DNA of 64,000 nucleotides from assembly GCA_026874595.1 (NCBI GenBank), contig CM049314.1:71004300-71068299 (forward strand), read 5' to 3'. The notes under the pieces are model-generated. The model saw only the letters and a list, made by a program, of their open reading frames with translations, searched no databases and was not told the DNA's origin. Both the position numbers and the translations under genes were made by a program. The stretch comes from Sipunculus nudus. Taxonomy: Eukaryota; Annelida; Sipuncula; Golfingiida; Sipunculidae. Shown here one piece after another: positions 1-11,393 of the stretch; the first letter of the stretch is position 1; the number at the start of each line of letters is the position of its first letter.

Positions 1-1404
1 ACTGCCACTGCTTTAGAATAATGCAGACCGAGCATTTCATTTCGTATGTCACCGACACTATGGTTCTTTTCAGAGTGGACACGTGCGGGGTAATATGCTT
101 GTGAAAGACCATGCTGCCGTCTCGCCCTCTCAGTGGGGATGGCAACAGGAATCACCCGATTGCGCACTAACCCCGGTGTATATAGTACCTACAACTATTT
201 CAAAACACTTGCCAGAGTTTACTATTTGCAAATGCAAGACAAATTGTAAGGCACCTTGCAAATGATGCATACATGGGCAACCCTGTAAGTCTGTCTGTGA
301 ATGTGAAGGTTTTTGTACCCGCAGTGTTGCTGACATATATATGCAAATATCTGCCTAAACGTGTTTTATGACAACAAAATGTCACAACACTGTACATTTG
401 GTATGGCTTACTTCTTTACCTCCGTCATGCATTATGCGTTTCAATAAAATTGTGAGCATTAATAAGAACTGACCTATACTTAGTATTTTTCATCACTTAC
501 CTGAATCGATAATGCCTCTTTTGTTAAAATATTTTCAAAAAAACAAACAAAAAACAAAGCTTTCAGTAGCTCTGAGCGGTAATATGGATGTTTAACGGAC
601 GCTCTACTTACAGGACAACTTAACAAGCCCACCTTAAGTATTTAAATGCATGATAGTATTTATATCACTATGTTTAATTCATCATAGAAAATGCATGTTT
701 AACTTTGTATCATGATGAATAGCCAGGGCACCATGTTCCAGCTGGCGGGACCACATCTTCACATATTATTACGCTATAGTGATGACGTATGGGGAAATCC
801 CGTTTCTGATTGGCTGTAAGTCGAAGCAGCATAGTGTTCTACTTTACCTGGCAATAGATAAAACTCCGAAACCTTTGGAAGTCGAAAGCCGTTATATTTT
901 TTATTATAACATTAAAAGTAACGAAAAATCAACACCTTTTCGTGTTAAAATGAAAGATCTCTTTATGATCTAAATGGAAGTCCTCTTTATACTACCAGAA
1001 AGTGTTACAGATATGTAGTCCAACATATCCACTGCGCTAAATTTTAATTTACGTTTTATATATGTATTTAAATAATATCATAATGTATAAAACTAACATA
1101 ATGAAATATCAAATATAACAACACGAAACATGAGTAGATTTTTTTTTTCAAATAACACAAAACATACTTTTATAAAGATCCCTTTAATATAAAATAATAT
1201 ATTTTTGATATTCTGTAATATTTTTCATTAAACAAACAAACATGATGCAAAATATAATTACATAACATATATGATAAAATGTATACACAATGCGTTATTA
1301 TAACATTATATGATAATATTATATATTCATATACAATAGCGAGTTTTATCTGTTGCCCCTTTATCAAGACAAACGCTTTTACTCGTTATATTAGATTTGA
1401 CCAC
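1..1404. other. AT-rich DNA, no gene seen
   Basis: Only short open frames without recognisable motifs occur here. The stretch from about 1020 to 1400 is very AT-rich. I see no RNA gene, splice pattern or transposon terminus. Confidence 0.6.
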
Positions 1405-1735
1405 ATACAGCATAATATATAATATAGCATATTCAGGAACTGGTTAAAATTTAGTGTTCACGTAGGTTTCACGACCGGCTACTGGGCTGAGGTGTGGGAA
1501 TGTATTTGTTAGCGTAGGCAAAAGGTCCACATAGACCTCTGTCATTATATAAAGGGGGGCATGTAGACAACCGTTGTCGTCTGACACTCTCGGAGACAAC
1601 TAGGGTCCCGCTCCTAGAGCAACAATGTAGGTAGGTCCACAACTTTTCATAATTATATATATAAATTGACAGAATTGTTGGCTACACATGAAATTCTTGG
1701 TCACATAAGTAATAAATTGTAGTGTGAGGGTTTAC
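1405..1735. repeat. Dispersed repeat R1, copy 1
   Basis: This stretch matches 11507-11860 in the same orientation: the same run of ATATATAATATAGCATATTC at the start, a shared GACAACCGTTGTCGTC palindromic core, the segment AGGGTCCCGCTCCTAGAGCA (AAGGTCCC in copy 2), and AGTAATAAATTGTAG at the end. Divergence is visible, with several small indels. No coding capacity is seen. The family is not recognised; it could be a MITE or part of an LTR. The two copies lie on either side of the gypsy element. Confidence 0.7.
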
Positions 1736-1949
1736 CCTTGCTCGTACAGTATTATTCCCCCGGACTAGCGAAACATCGTTGTTTACATAGGATCTAATAC
1801 TGAAATATACGCCATGGGCGGTAACACGGGAATGAAGCAGATCGCCCGGCAAGCCACCGCTTCGCGGGCTAAAACGCTGTGAAATTCGGAATTAAAATGC
1901 CGGTAAATACCTCAGAAATAATTGTAAGGCATTCAGGGTGGTAGAGAGG

Positions 1950-2285
1950 ATCGTGTCGTCCGATAATTATACAGAAATCTCTTTAATTCTGTCCAGAATA
2001 TGCCGACAGACGCTGGAATTGCCATATTCTTTCGTCAGCAATGGACCGCCTTGACCTAGTTGTCAGGCCGTCACGCATATCGCATGCGCTCGTGTAACCA
2101 GGTCATGTTTACGTTCGATGACCACGTGGTCCCTCCGAAAACGTATAAATAGAGGCCGAGCGGGCCAGTGAGAAACCATTCGCTCAAGTTGACTCAGACG
2201 AGCTGTGTCAGCCAGCCGACTTGCGGTGACCGCTGCATCATGCAGACGACCAAGGTAGCCACAACCCTTATTTGGGCAATAACTT
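1950..2285 (+). repeat. Dispersed repeat R2, copy 1, with TATA-like box
   Basis: Similar, with clear divergence, to 51955-52235 in the same orientation. Shared blocks include GATAATTATACAGAAA, CAGACGCT, AGGTCATGTTTAC, AAAACGTA(T/C)AAATA and AAAGTAGCCACAA / AAGGTAGCCACAA. Copy 1 contains ACGTATAAATAGAGG near 2141, a good TATA-box shape. A TATA element inside a dispersed repeat suggests a solo LTR or another element promoter, but ends could not be fixed. No protein is encoded. Confidence 0.55.
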
Positions 2286-2375
2286 CAGTTAAAATACCGG
2301 GAATATTCGGTATATACCGGTAAACAAACGTAAACAAAGCTCCAGATGCCGGCATAAGCATCCTACGTGACGTCC

Positions 2376-2876
2376 CATACCGATGACAGCTCGGTATGAA
2401 CCTGGTGACCCCATACCGACCCAAGACCATACCGATGACAGCTCGGTATGAACCCGGTGACCCCATACCGACCCAAGACCGGAATGTACCCAGGCGACCC
2501 CAAGTATACCGTGCCCGTAAAGGAATGATAGAGAGAAGACCGTAGCTTTCTTAGACCAGGGATTGTTTATTTGTACATCAAAAGTGAAGCAATAGAAGTG
2601 CAGCATAACTACCGGCTATACACATGCATGAATATTCATGGGACTTTCGCTTGAGGAATAAACGTTTGAAGTTAAACCGCTCGGAGTTGCATTTTGACTG
2701 GAGTGATCTGTGCTTGCCAGGGAAAGAGAGAGAGAGAAGGCGAGAGAGAGAGAGAGTAATAACCCCAGCAACTCTAATTGGTGTCAGAAACATGCAACCC
2801 CCCCCCCCCCCCCCAGAATTTTGGCGTGGGAAGCTCAAACCACCACATTTCTTGTGTCAGCAGCACAGACCCCCAC
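2376..2876 (+). repeat. 5' LTR of Ty3/gypsy element
   Basis: About 500 bp that recur at 11044-11504, flanking a gag-pol region, which identifies them as LTRs. The first 104 bp are a tandem pair of a 52-bp unit (2376-2427 and 2428-2479) containing CCGATGACAGCTCGGTATGAA; the 3' LTR has a single unit. The LTR also carries a GA-rich tract near 2726-2758 and a run of 17 C at 2798-2814. Exact termini are uncertain because no clean TG...CA ends are visible; the 3' boundary is placed just before the primer binding site. Confidence 0.8.
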
Positions 2877-2881
2877 CTTTT

Positions 2882-2898
2882 TGGTGTCAGAAGGCGGG
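2882..2898 (+). promoter_or_regulatory. Primer binding site, tRNA-Leu-like
   Basis: TGGTGTCAGAAGGCGGG lies a few bases after the 5' LTR. Its first 10-12 bases are complementary to the CCA-tailed 3' end of a leucine tRNA as known from animals (ends in ...CTGACACCA). A similar string, TTGGTGTCAGAAAC, lies inside the LTRs (2779 and about 11414), so the assignment rests mainly on position. Confidence 0.6.
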
Positions 2899-3186
2899 AT
2901 GTGTATAAAAGCCTAACACGTCCAGTGATACGGATCCTGCCACACATATTACTGAAATAGTGGGCAAAGTTTACATTGGAATATTCTGCTGCATTCTGGA
3001 AAAACTACAAAACAGCCTCAAACCACAGGAGCCACTACCTACCTCTAAGATAGCAGCACCACAAACTCAGATTTTCATCCATCATTGAATATTGGCTACC
3101 TAGTGTATTTCCTGCCAAGAAATATTCCGAGATAGACCATCAAACCTCGGAATTATACTATAAGGGGATAAACAGAAGAATCAGGT

Positions 3187-3579
3187 GTCTCCTGCAGAGA
3201 CTCACGTACCTGAATGATCCCCTGCAGAAACTAGTTACCATAAATACCAGAGTCTGCCATTTACTCATGCGTCTCCTGCCGAGACTCGCGTACCTGAGGG
3301 ATTCCGAAATATACCGAGATATACCGAAATATCTCGGATGGCAAAGTAAAGGGATATATTGAAGAACTTGGTGTCTCCTGCAGAGACTCGCGTACCCAGC
3401 ATATCCCAAAGAGACTCCGGCCACAATAATACCTTGATTCTTATTGAGCTCAGGTGTCTCCTGCCAAGACTCGCGTATCTGAGGCATACCAAAATATACC
3501 GAGATATACCATAATCATAGAGACTCCGGTCACAATAATACCGGGATCTGTTATTAGATTAGGTCTCTCCTGCTTAGAC
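3187..3579 (+). repeat. Repeated stem-loops in gypsy leader
   Basis: Five diverged copies of GTCTCCTGC(A/C)GAGAC occur at 3187-3201, 3271-3285, 3373-3387, 3456-3470 and 3563-3579, spaced roughly 80-110 bp, plus a weaker relative near 3219. Each can fold by pairing GTCTC with GAGAC. Most copies are followed by CTCGCGTACCTGAG-like sequence and by stretches of ATATACCGAGATATACC. They lie between the primer site and the Gag start, so they form the RNA leader of the element. Confidence 0.65.
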
Positions 3580-3669
3580 ACGCTTGACTGAAATACACCG
3601 AGATACACTGAATTATCTCGAACGTCGCTGACCAGAGACTCTGTTAGAGTTACACTAGGAAGATACATC

Positions 3670-4813
3670 ATGGCCCACATTATTGCGAAGAGAAAAACAA
3701 GAAGTATGGCTGCAGATCCTGTCTCAATTGAGCCAGTTACTGTCAGTTCTTCAGCGACAGTTGAGGGTAGTTCTGAACCAGTGAAAGGATGGGAGACAAC
3801 ATGGCCGATCTCTAGACCGACTGAGCAGGATACCGAGCTCATATACTCAGATCCAGTCGTCTCTATGCCAAATTATGCTTATCCACAGAAGTCTTGTCCC
3901 CTCAGTGTTGGTGATCAAGGACCAATCGTACCACCAACGGAGTTACCAGGCCACTTGCAGACTGTATCAGGCTCTGATGTTTACAGATATTGCACAGCGA
4001 CTGCTGTAACTACACCTGGTATTTCTACCCCAAGTATGACAGCCCCCACTCAAAGAGTGTCGCCTCCAGTGATGACAACTCACCAGTCAAATATCTGTAA
4101 TGATGTTAATGGGCCGTTGTATGGAGCAAGCTACCAGTACAATATTCCAACCTTCAATGGGAGAGGCCGTTGGTCTACATTTCTACGCCAATTTGATGCA
4201 ATAGCCACCAATGCACAATGGACACTTGGAGAGAGATTGCACTATATGCTGGTATCACTGAAAAGCTGAAAGCTGCCGAATATGCCTTTGACCTAGATGC
4301 CGAATTTCTCCAAGATTACTATGCTCTAATTCATGAGCTACAGCTCCGGTTCAAGTCTGACTTTACGAAGGAAGCCAGTCAGAGGTCGTTCTATACCTGA
4401 AGAATGAAACCTGGTGAAATCTTCAGAGAAATCTTGCTGCCGATCTGAAGAGCCTGATAACCAAGGCCTACCCCAGAGGGTTGACAGCAGAAATACGGGA
4501 AGATATGCTGATTAAGCAATTTTTCGATGGTATTACTGACGAAGAAGCTCGGTATAATGTACAGTTCCTACAGAAACCTCGTACGCTTGACCAGGCGGTA
4601 GAACTTCTCCAGCAGTACCATTCATTCTGTGAAAGGAGACAGCTTCAGATGGAAAGAAGCAGCAGGGGAAGATTTACCCACGATTCTAGGAATGACCGAC
4701 CATATTATACTAGCGAAAGGGATGGGCCTAAGAGGTTTGTTCGTAGTATTCAAAACAAACCAGTTTCCAGGAAAGATGACGTCCCTCGAAGAGCAGCACC
4801 AGGTGGAGATTAA
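3670..4813 (+). pseudogene. Gypsy Gag, capsid region, frameshifted
   Basis: Structural Gag protein of the LTR element. The first frame runs from the ATG at 3670 to 4269 and holds a Ser/Thr/Pro-rich N-terminus followed by a capsid-like start (FNGRGRWSTFLRQFDAIA). The reading then shifts to a second frame (4218-4400, helical, with FLQDYYALIHELQLRFK) and a third (4481-4813, with REDMLIKQFFDGI and an Arg-rich tail). Frameshifts near 4260 and a stop at 4398-4400 break it. The order of segments fits retrotransposon Gag. The start is chosen because it is the first ATG after the leader hairpins and opens the longest frame. Confidence 0.75.
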
Positions 4814-4928
4814 AGGAGCTCACAAAAATCCTGGAAGAAAGCCAGCCTTAACAACAGCAGCCCGGATGGACAGTCTGTTATCTGACAGGGCCAGCCTGCT
4901 GAGAATGATGACACGGCCATTGATAAAC

Positions 4929-5161
4929 TAGCGGCCACAGTCGAAGACCTGACCCGTGTGGTAAATGAACTACTGAAAACTCAACAAGCCCGTGAACATC
5001 TACCAAACGGACCACAGACATCATGGCAGCGGAGCAGCCCAAGGACCTGCTATAACTGCGGTGAGACTGGTCACTTTATCCGCTTTTGTAACCAGCCCAA
5101 AAGATTTGCCTACAAGGCAAGAACACCAGCCAAGGCAGAGGAACCGCCGTCGGAAAACTAA
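4929..5161 (+). pseudogene. Gypsy nucleocapsid with CCHC zinc knuckle
   Basis: C-terminal part of Gag. It contains CYNCGETGHFIRFC, a canonical C-x2-C-x4-H-x4-C zinc knuckle that binds element RNA in this family, followed by a Lys/Arg-rich tail and a stop at 5159-5161. It is in a different frame from the capsid part and follows a broken Gln/Lys-rich stretch (4814-4930). It is the last Gag segment before protease. Confidence 0.85.
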
Positions 5162-5202
5162 GAGGGGTCCATTCCACCGGCACGGAGCCGTCTTAGCCTG
5201 AA

Positions 5203-5391
5203 AAAGAAGAAATCATAATTATAAATAACTCAGTACATTCTGCAGATAATGGATTATTCATTGATGGATTGGTGAAAAAAGTGCTGGTAGCGTTTTTATT
5301 AAACACAGGGGCTAGTAGGACTATAATTTCCAGTAAAATATTTAACAAAATTCCTGAAAAGATCCGAGACAGACTGACAAGAAAAGACTGA
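5203..5391 (+). pseudogene. Gypsy aspartic protease, active site Asp to Asn
   Basis: Retropepsin-like segment, a reading frame ending at the TGA at 5389-5391. The normal active-site motif is LLDTGA; here the codon at 5302-5304 is AAC, so the motif reads LLNTGASRTIIS. The Asp is required for catalysis in this family, so this copy should be inactive. The frame begins downstream of the zinc knuckle without its own clear start, as expected if protease was made as part of a Gag-Pol fusion. Confidence 0.75.
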
Positions 5392-5618
5392 CAATTTACG
5401 GTTACAATGAGCGGATGGAACTTCCTTGGTTGTGGACATGTTTGTATTAGTAGATATAAAGATAATTTCAATAAATGTGAGTCATCCTGTAATTATTTCA
5501 GATATTACCGAGGAGGGAATACTGGAGTAGATTTCCTGAGGGAGTATTCCTGTAAAATAGATTTGGGTAGAGGGGTTGCCCAGTTATGTAAAAATTTTAT
5601 GGTCCGGCGATGTCATAG

Positions 5619-5996
5619 GTGGTGATACCTGTAAAATTTAGGCCAATTGAGGCAAACTGTTTTTATTTAGTTGAGCCTAATGGGAATTTTGAAGAAAAAT
5701 TCGGGCTCAGAGTAGCCCCATCACTTGTTAAGCATGGGGACCAGGTACCTGTTAGGCTTCTAAACACAAGTAAGACTGACGTTCAGTTGTACAAAGACAC
5801 CGTCGTGGGTTACCAAGAGAGATTGGGCTCGGGGGTCCAGGTATTGTCTTGGGATGAGGACCAGGGGTCTTCAGACGGGTTTTGTAAGCTGCCGGCTGAA
5901 GATGGGAGATCTTCAGTGTCTGAATTCGGTGTACGGAGAACTGCAGAAGGGTTCATAAGGGTATACTACCTGAGGAACCTGGTAAGTATAGTATAA
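5619..5996 (+). pseudogene. Gypsy Pol linker between protease and RT
   Basis: Open frame of 125 codons with the features of the linker domain that precedes RT in gypsy elements: hydrophobic strands and the phrase VPVRLLNTSKTDVQLYKDT. An ATG is present at 5619 but the ancestral frame would have been continuous with protease. The stretch from 5407 to 5625 is a decayed frame of the same region (Cys- and Arg-containing, no intact motif). Confidence 0.6.
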
Positions 5997-6139
5997 GTGC
6001 CTCCAGCGCTTCTGAGGAAAAGAGGGTTAATGGAGAAGAGCCACTGGTTCGGCTAGAGATTTTAATGGAGAAAATACCGGAATATTTGCGGAAACAGATC
6101 CGAGTCTCTCAACCCAAGAGAGGTTACAAGTAGCGGAGT

Positions 6140-7060
6140 TACTTCTAAAATATCATGATGCCTTTGCTTAGGATTCCTTCGATCTGGGAAGGAAGGACCT
6201 TGTAGAACACACAATTAACACTGAAGTGCCGCACCGATCAGACAAATACCACGCAGAACCCCTATGGCATTCCGAGGGGAGGAAGAAAAGGAAATACAGA
6301 AGATGTTAGAGAAGGGAGTAATTAAACCATCCACATCTGCCTGGAGTAGCCCGGTATGCTATGTCAGAAAAAAAGACAGGACAATTCGTTTTTGTGTGGA
6401 TTATCGTACACTTAACTCTGTGACCCAGGAAGATTCATATCCCTTGCCAAGGATGGAAGATTGTTTTGACACACTGGCAGGGGCCAAGTATTTCTCCACT
6501 TTAGACCTTGCCAGTAGATACTGGTAAGTTAAAGAGGAGGACTAGCCGAAAACCGCTTTTGTTACAAAGTCAGGATTATGGGAATTCCAAGTTTTACCTT
6601 TTGGCTTGTTTTCTGCTCCCGCCTTCTTTGAGAGATGGAAATTGTTCTGAGAAACTTGCAGTGGCAAACTTGTCTTTTATACCTAGATAATATAATTTTA
6701 TTTAATAGTACTTTTTCAGAACACCTATCAAGACTTCAGGAAGTTATTAGTCGAATTAAGGAAGCTGGTTTAAAACTGAAAACCACCAAATGCGAAATTA
6801 TACAAAAGGAAGTCTCATTCCTTGGACACAAAGTTTCTGGGTCGGGACTATCCACCGTTTCAGATAAAAATCGAAGCTGTCCAATCATGGCCAATACCTG
6901 TAAACCAAACTCAAGTGAGATCGTTTTTAGGCCTTTGCTCTTATTACAGGAGATTTATAAAAAAAAATTTCTCCCAGATAGCTGCACCGTTGTCAAAATT
7001 AACCAGTAAAAAGGAATATTTCAGCTGGAATAAACAAACACAGAATGCTTTTTGAAGAAC
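6140..7060 (+). pseudogene. Gypsy reverse transcriptase, broken
   Basis: RNA-dependent DNA polymerase of the element. Visible motifs in order: EEEKEIQKMLEKGVIKPSTSAWSSPV, FCVDYRTLN, the first catalytic Asp in STLDLASRYW (about 6498-6528), LWEFQVLPFGL in another frame, LLYLDN (6671-6691), FLGHKVSGSGL, and VRSFLGLCSYYRRFIK. Frameshifts occur near 6240, 6530, 6640 and 6850, and an in-frame TAA follows ASRYW. The catalytic YLDD motif reads YLDN because codon 6689-6691 is AAT, which should abolish polymerase activity. Confidence 0.9.
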
Positions 7061-7084
7061 TAAAGCAAGCGTAAACCACCGCTC

Positions 7085-7590
7085 CTGTTCTCTCATTCCC
7101 TAGAGACGAGATGAGGGCGAATTCATTTTGGATACAGATGCTTCCGCCTCTGGAATTGGAGCTGTATTAAGCCAGTTGCAGGATAATGAGGAAAAGGTCA
7201 TAGCCTATGCTAGTTGAACCTTGTCTAGGGCTGAGAGAAATTATTGTGTAACTGGCCAAGAAATTTTGGCCATTGTGAATTTTATACAACATTTTAAACA
7301 TTATCTGATACGAAGGAAATTTAAAGTCAGATCTGACCACCGCCCTTTAAAATGGAACCGTCTTGACAAGTGGGCAGGTGGTTGGAAATTCTTTCAACAT
7401 ACCACATTACAATTGAGTATCGGGAGGGCAAGAAGCATGGAAATGCCGATGGACTGTCACGGAAACCTTGTCTTCCTATCAACTTTACATGTACCTGGGA
7501 GGATGATTCCTACCTGCCATGCGGTCCCTGCCAGAAATGCTTACGGACTGAATCCAGGATGAACCTGAAAGTCTGTAAGGTGTCGACCTG
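7085..7590 (+). pseudogene. Gypsy RNase H, broken
   Basis: Motifs in order: FILDTDASASGIGAVLSQ (first catalytic Asp present), VIAYAS followed by an in-frame TGA near 7214, LSRAERNYCVTGQEILAIV, FKVRSDHRPLKW, and, after a shift near 7370, HITIEYREGKKHGNADGLSR, which ends the domain. Residues Asp, Glu, Asp of the active site can be placed. The domain follows RT and precedes integrase, the usual gypsy order. At least one stop and one frameshift disrupt it. Confidence 0.85.
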
Positions 7591-7639
7591 AAGAAGTCAT
7601 CCAGTCGATAACAGAGATAAGAGTGATACATGGGTTCAA

Positions 7640-8782
7640 AAGAACCCCACCGAACAACTGATCGCTTAACAAGAAGCTGATCCAGACATAGCTCCACTAA
7701 AATTATGGCAAAAGAAATCAGACCGTCGACCTGAAATGAGGACAGTTATTTCAGAAAGCCCTGCAGTGAGAGATTTATGACTTAACTGGGACCTTCTTAG
7801 AGTAAAGGATGACCTGCTATACAAACTGAACCCTACGACCAAATCCTTTGTCTGATTATACCGAAATCATTACAAGGTGAAGTTATGGATATGGAACATA
7901 GCTGCTTACTAGCTGGACATCTTGGTTATAAAAAGACTCTTGCGGGGATTTCTCAGAAGTTTTATTGGCATAACTTGAAATTTTCATTGAGGATATTTGT
8001 ACGAAAATGTTTCATTTGTGCTGCCAATGCGAGACCACAGAGGAAAGCTAAAGCACCATTGGGAAAAATGAAAGTGGGTGCCCCAATGGACAGAGTAGGA
8101 ATTGACCTGCTTGGACTTTTACCTGTGACTGAACGCGGAAATCGTCACATATTAGTACTTCAGGATTATTTCAGTAAATGGGTTGAAATTTACAAAGTGC
8201 CTGATACAACAGCTGACACATGCGCTGACAGAATTTTTAATGGATTCATATCCAGGTTTGGAGCACCCCTTAGTATTCATTCCAACCAGGGACGCACCTT
8301 TGAATCAGATTTATTCCAGGATTTTATGTCAGCTTCTCGGAATAAAGGAAACTAGAACTTCCAGCCGTCACCCTGCAGGAACTAGTATGGTTGAAAGGTT
8401 TAATCAGAGTTTAATTAAGATTATAAAAGCTTATCTTCAAGGGAAACAAACCAATTGGGATCTTAATTCATTCTGCCATGCCGGAGCCTATAGATCTACA
8501 ACTCTACAACAAAGTACTGGTTTCAGTCCAAATCTCTTAATGCTTGGACGAGAGACCCAATCACCCGCTGAACTGTGTTATCGGGGAAGGATAGAACCGC
8601 CGCACTCTAGCTATGGGGAGTATGTGGACTCGGTACGAGAAATACTTGAACAAGCCCATCATGTAGCAAGGAAGAACTTGAAACGAAGTACCCTCAGTCA
8701 TGAGGACAATTACAATGTAAAAATATCCAGGAATAAATATGAAATTGGAGACCTTGTATGGTACTTAAATGAGACCAGTTAA
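7640..8782 (+). pseudogene. Gypsy integrase, second catalytic Asp to Asn
   Basis: DDE integrase. An upstream decayed part (7670-7880) leads into a zinc-binding domain with H...AGHLGYKKT...CFIC, then the core: GIDLLG (first Asp, 8104-8106), and HSNQGRTFES, where the expected Asp of HSDQG is Asn (codon 8284-8286). After a frameshift near 8330 the catalytic Glu is present in MVERFNQSL, followed by LLMLGRET and a C-terminal KYEIGDLVWYL. The Asn makes strand transfer unlikely. Order and motifs place the element in the Ty3/gypsy group; the clade (mag-like) is a guess. Confidence 0.9.
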
Positions 8783-9094
8783 GTGCCCCAAGCTTCAGAG
8801 CCTATTGCGGGATCCTTATCCAGTTATTCACCGGTAAACAGATCTCACGTTCTGGATACAAATGTTTGCATCTGGAAAATCAAGAATTGTACACCATGAT
8901 AAATTAAAACCTTATGAAGGAGACTATATACCATCATGGGTAAAAAAGTTCCAGAGTAAGTTAAAGGTGAAAAATAAAACCATAAAATCTTAAATTATAA
9001 CAATCATGTAACATTAACTGGTAAAAGAGAACTGTTTTTTTATATATAAAAAGAAAAATATTCAAATAACTCAAAAAGACTCTCCTTTCTTTTA

Positions 9095-9990
9095 CATCAA
9101 ACCTATAAATGCACAGAGAGCAGCCACTGTGTTTCAACAGACAAGTATGTGGTGAAGCGACACACCCTTCTTCACCGAGCCCGGAAATACTGGCCATATG
9201 TTTGGCCATCCGAATATAACCGTCCGGTATCGCAATGAGTATGCCAGTCATAAAAAAAAGTGCTTATCATATATATCTTGTTGTGAGCCTGAAGACAGGG
9301 ACCAGGTAGAGAATAACCCGGATTACAGGCCTGTACCTGCGAAATTTGTTCAACTTGTGGCCCCTGACCAAATCAAAAATGCACAAAGTTGTGGTGAATC
9401 AGCTAAGAAAAAGGAAAAATCCACAAAAACCATGGGGGAAGGGACGAACTAAGAAAGTCTCTGTGGCACTAGCTGGTAATCCTAAAGTAGCCATGGCTCC
9501 CATAACACGAAGACATGACGATCACAGAAACCAGTACCTGAATCTATCTCCCCTGAGGCTAAGAAAACAACAAGCAAGCTAACGGCAACAGAGAAGTTCC
9601 GTCCCTGGGAATGGACCACCCCAGTTTCAGTCTCGCCGACAGCAAGAGCTGAGGCATCCCCAGTTTCCATCACGCCGCCAGCCAGAGCTGAGGCATCCCC
9701 AGTTCCAGTCACGCCGACAGCAAGAGCTGAGGCATCCCCAGTTCCAGTCACGCCGCCAGCCAGAGCTGAGGCATCCCCAGTTCCAGTCACGCCGACAGCA
9801 AGAGCTGAGGCATCCCCAGTTCCAGTCGCGCCGCCAGCCAGAGCTGAGGCATTCCCAGTTCAAGTCACGCCACCAGCCAGAGCTGAGGCATCAAACCCGG
9901 ATGAAACATCCTCTTCATCCAAATTCTCTGATACAGTAAAACAAATCCATCCGGCAGCTAAACCTGGAGATCTTCAATCTGAAATGTAAA
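9095..9990 (+). pseudogene. Third ORF of gypsy element: Cys/His cluster and 13-aa repeat
   Basis: Downstream of integrase, three overlapping broken frames can be read. The first has a Cys/His cluster (C-x6-C...KRHTLLHRA...YWPYVWPSEYN, about 9108-9230). The second is basic and Lys-rich (9198-9450). The third contains seven copies of a 39-bp, 13-residue repeat (ARAEASPVPVTPP-like) and ends after SSSKFSDTVKQIH at about 9988. A comparable ORF follows the integrase remnants in the tandem module (23595-24428), so a third ORF with a finger and a helical tail may be a family trait. Function is unknown; envelope features (signal peptide, transmembrane helix) are not seen. Confidence 0.5.
9642..9889 (+). 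repeat. 39-bp coding minisatellite, about 6.5 copies
   Basis: Unit starts at 9642, 9681, 9720, 9759, 9798, 9837 and 9876 (last partial). Units alternate between PTARAEA and PPARAEA forms. The period is a multiple of three, so the repeat preserves the plus-strand reading frame. Confidence 0.9.
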
Positions 9991-10150
9991 ATAAATTTTT
10001 GGCCAGCCGGATGGATCAGACATTTCATTTTTCTGGCCTGAATCAGACTATCCCATTTGAATAGAGACATTAGTACTGCAAGTCAACTTGATTTCTTCAA
10101 TGTTCAAATAGCCCTTCAGAGCACAACTGCTAGATTAAGACTGGCAGGTC

Positions 10151-11034
10151 TTACACCCCCGTCACACGAGAAGGCGATCTCGCTGCGATCACCGAATTAG
10201 GGCAGATCGCCGTAGAGCGCAGCCAGAGTGGCCTTAAGTTTTCCTGAGCTTCGTAGGAGCGAGATAGTGTCGCCTTGGGTCGTCATATGGTCACCATGAA
10301 CGCCATGTGTGGCGACCAGTTTTGAACATGGACAAAATTTCCGCTGCGGGGTCGCCGTGGATTAAAAGCGCAGTCAGATCGGAATTCGATCGCCATCAGT
10401 GTCCGAGCAGCGCAGTACCAGCTTCCTGACAGCGCAGGTCGATCGCCAGTAAACATGGTAGCATCGGTCTATCCGTTTCGCTCCTGCTGCCTCCTTTTGG
10501 CCACTGCCAGCTGTTCGTTGAGCAGCATGGCCTTGCCGACAGGCCAGTTGTAGTATTTAATTTCTGTCTATGCTGACATGTGTGGCTTCACTAAACTTTC
10601 TTACACCGGTCATGTTATGTGTACTAGTCAACAATGGGGACCATAGCAACCACCGTCTGCCTGTCTGGAGGCAGCGCAGTAGCATCTACCCACGCGCGCA
10701 GTTCCGTCGTCTTGATCGCAGTGGGATCGGGGGCCCGGTTGCTGCGGGATCATCATGATCGCAGCCCTGTCGTGGACTGAGTTTTTCAGTTGGTAGTAGG
10801 GACCTCATGCGGACGTAAGGGGAACGCAGTTTGATCATAAACGACGGTGTAGTAGCGCCATACAAGGTGGTAGGAACGGCATAAAACGGCCGAAAATTGC
10901 AATTGTACACGTCGTGCAAGCCTATTGACAGCGGCATAGCCGTCACACATGGACGTTTTTTCCCATGTTCATGCCGATCAAAGGCTATCTGCTAGGTCAC
11001 CGTTAGGTCTCCTTCTCGTGTGATGGGGGCTTTA
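10151..11034. mobile_element. Harbinger-like non-autonomous element
   Basis: Inverted ends: CCCCCGTCACACGAGAAGG at the left (10156 onward) and its near-perfect complement CCTTCTCGTGTGATGGGGG at the right (ending 11029). TTA flanks both ends (10151-10153 and 11032-11034), matching the TWA duplication of PIF/Harbinger elements. The interior is less AT-rich than its surroundings, with frequent GATCGC and CGATCGCC, and has no long ORF. It inserted between the gypsy third ORF and the 3' LTR. Superfamily assignment rests on duplication length and TIR style only. Confidence 0.65.
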
Positions 11035-11043
11035 GATGAATTC

Positions 11044-11335
11044 CATGCCGATGACAGCTCGGTATGAACCTGGTGACCCCATACCGAACTCAGACCGGAA
11101 TGTACCCAGACGAACCCAAGTATACCGTGCCAGTATAGGAATGATAGAGAGAAGAACGTAGCTTTCTTAGACCAGGGATTGTGGTTTTATATGTTCATCA
11201 CAAGTGAAGCAATAGAAGTGCAGCATAACTACCGGCCATACACATGCATGAATATTGATGGGACTTTCATTTGAGGAATAAAAGTTTGAAGTTAGCCGCA
11301 TGGTGTTGCATCTTGACTGGAGTGATCTGTGCTTG

Positions 11336-11393
<58 letters not shown>

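Noticed and set aside
9482-9863. Trp/Cys-rich and Gly/Asp-rich minus-strand frames
   Set aside because: Shadows of the 39-bp minisatellite, whose plus-strand frame fits the third ORF.
10570-10946. Frames inside the Harbinger-like element
   Set aside because: Short, on both strands, no transposase or Myb-like motif; the element looks non-autonomous.
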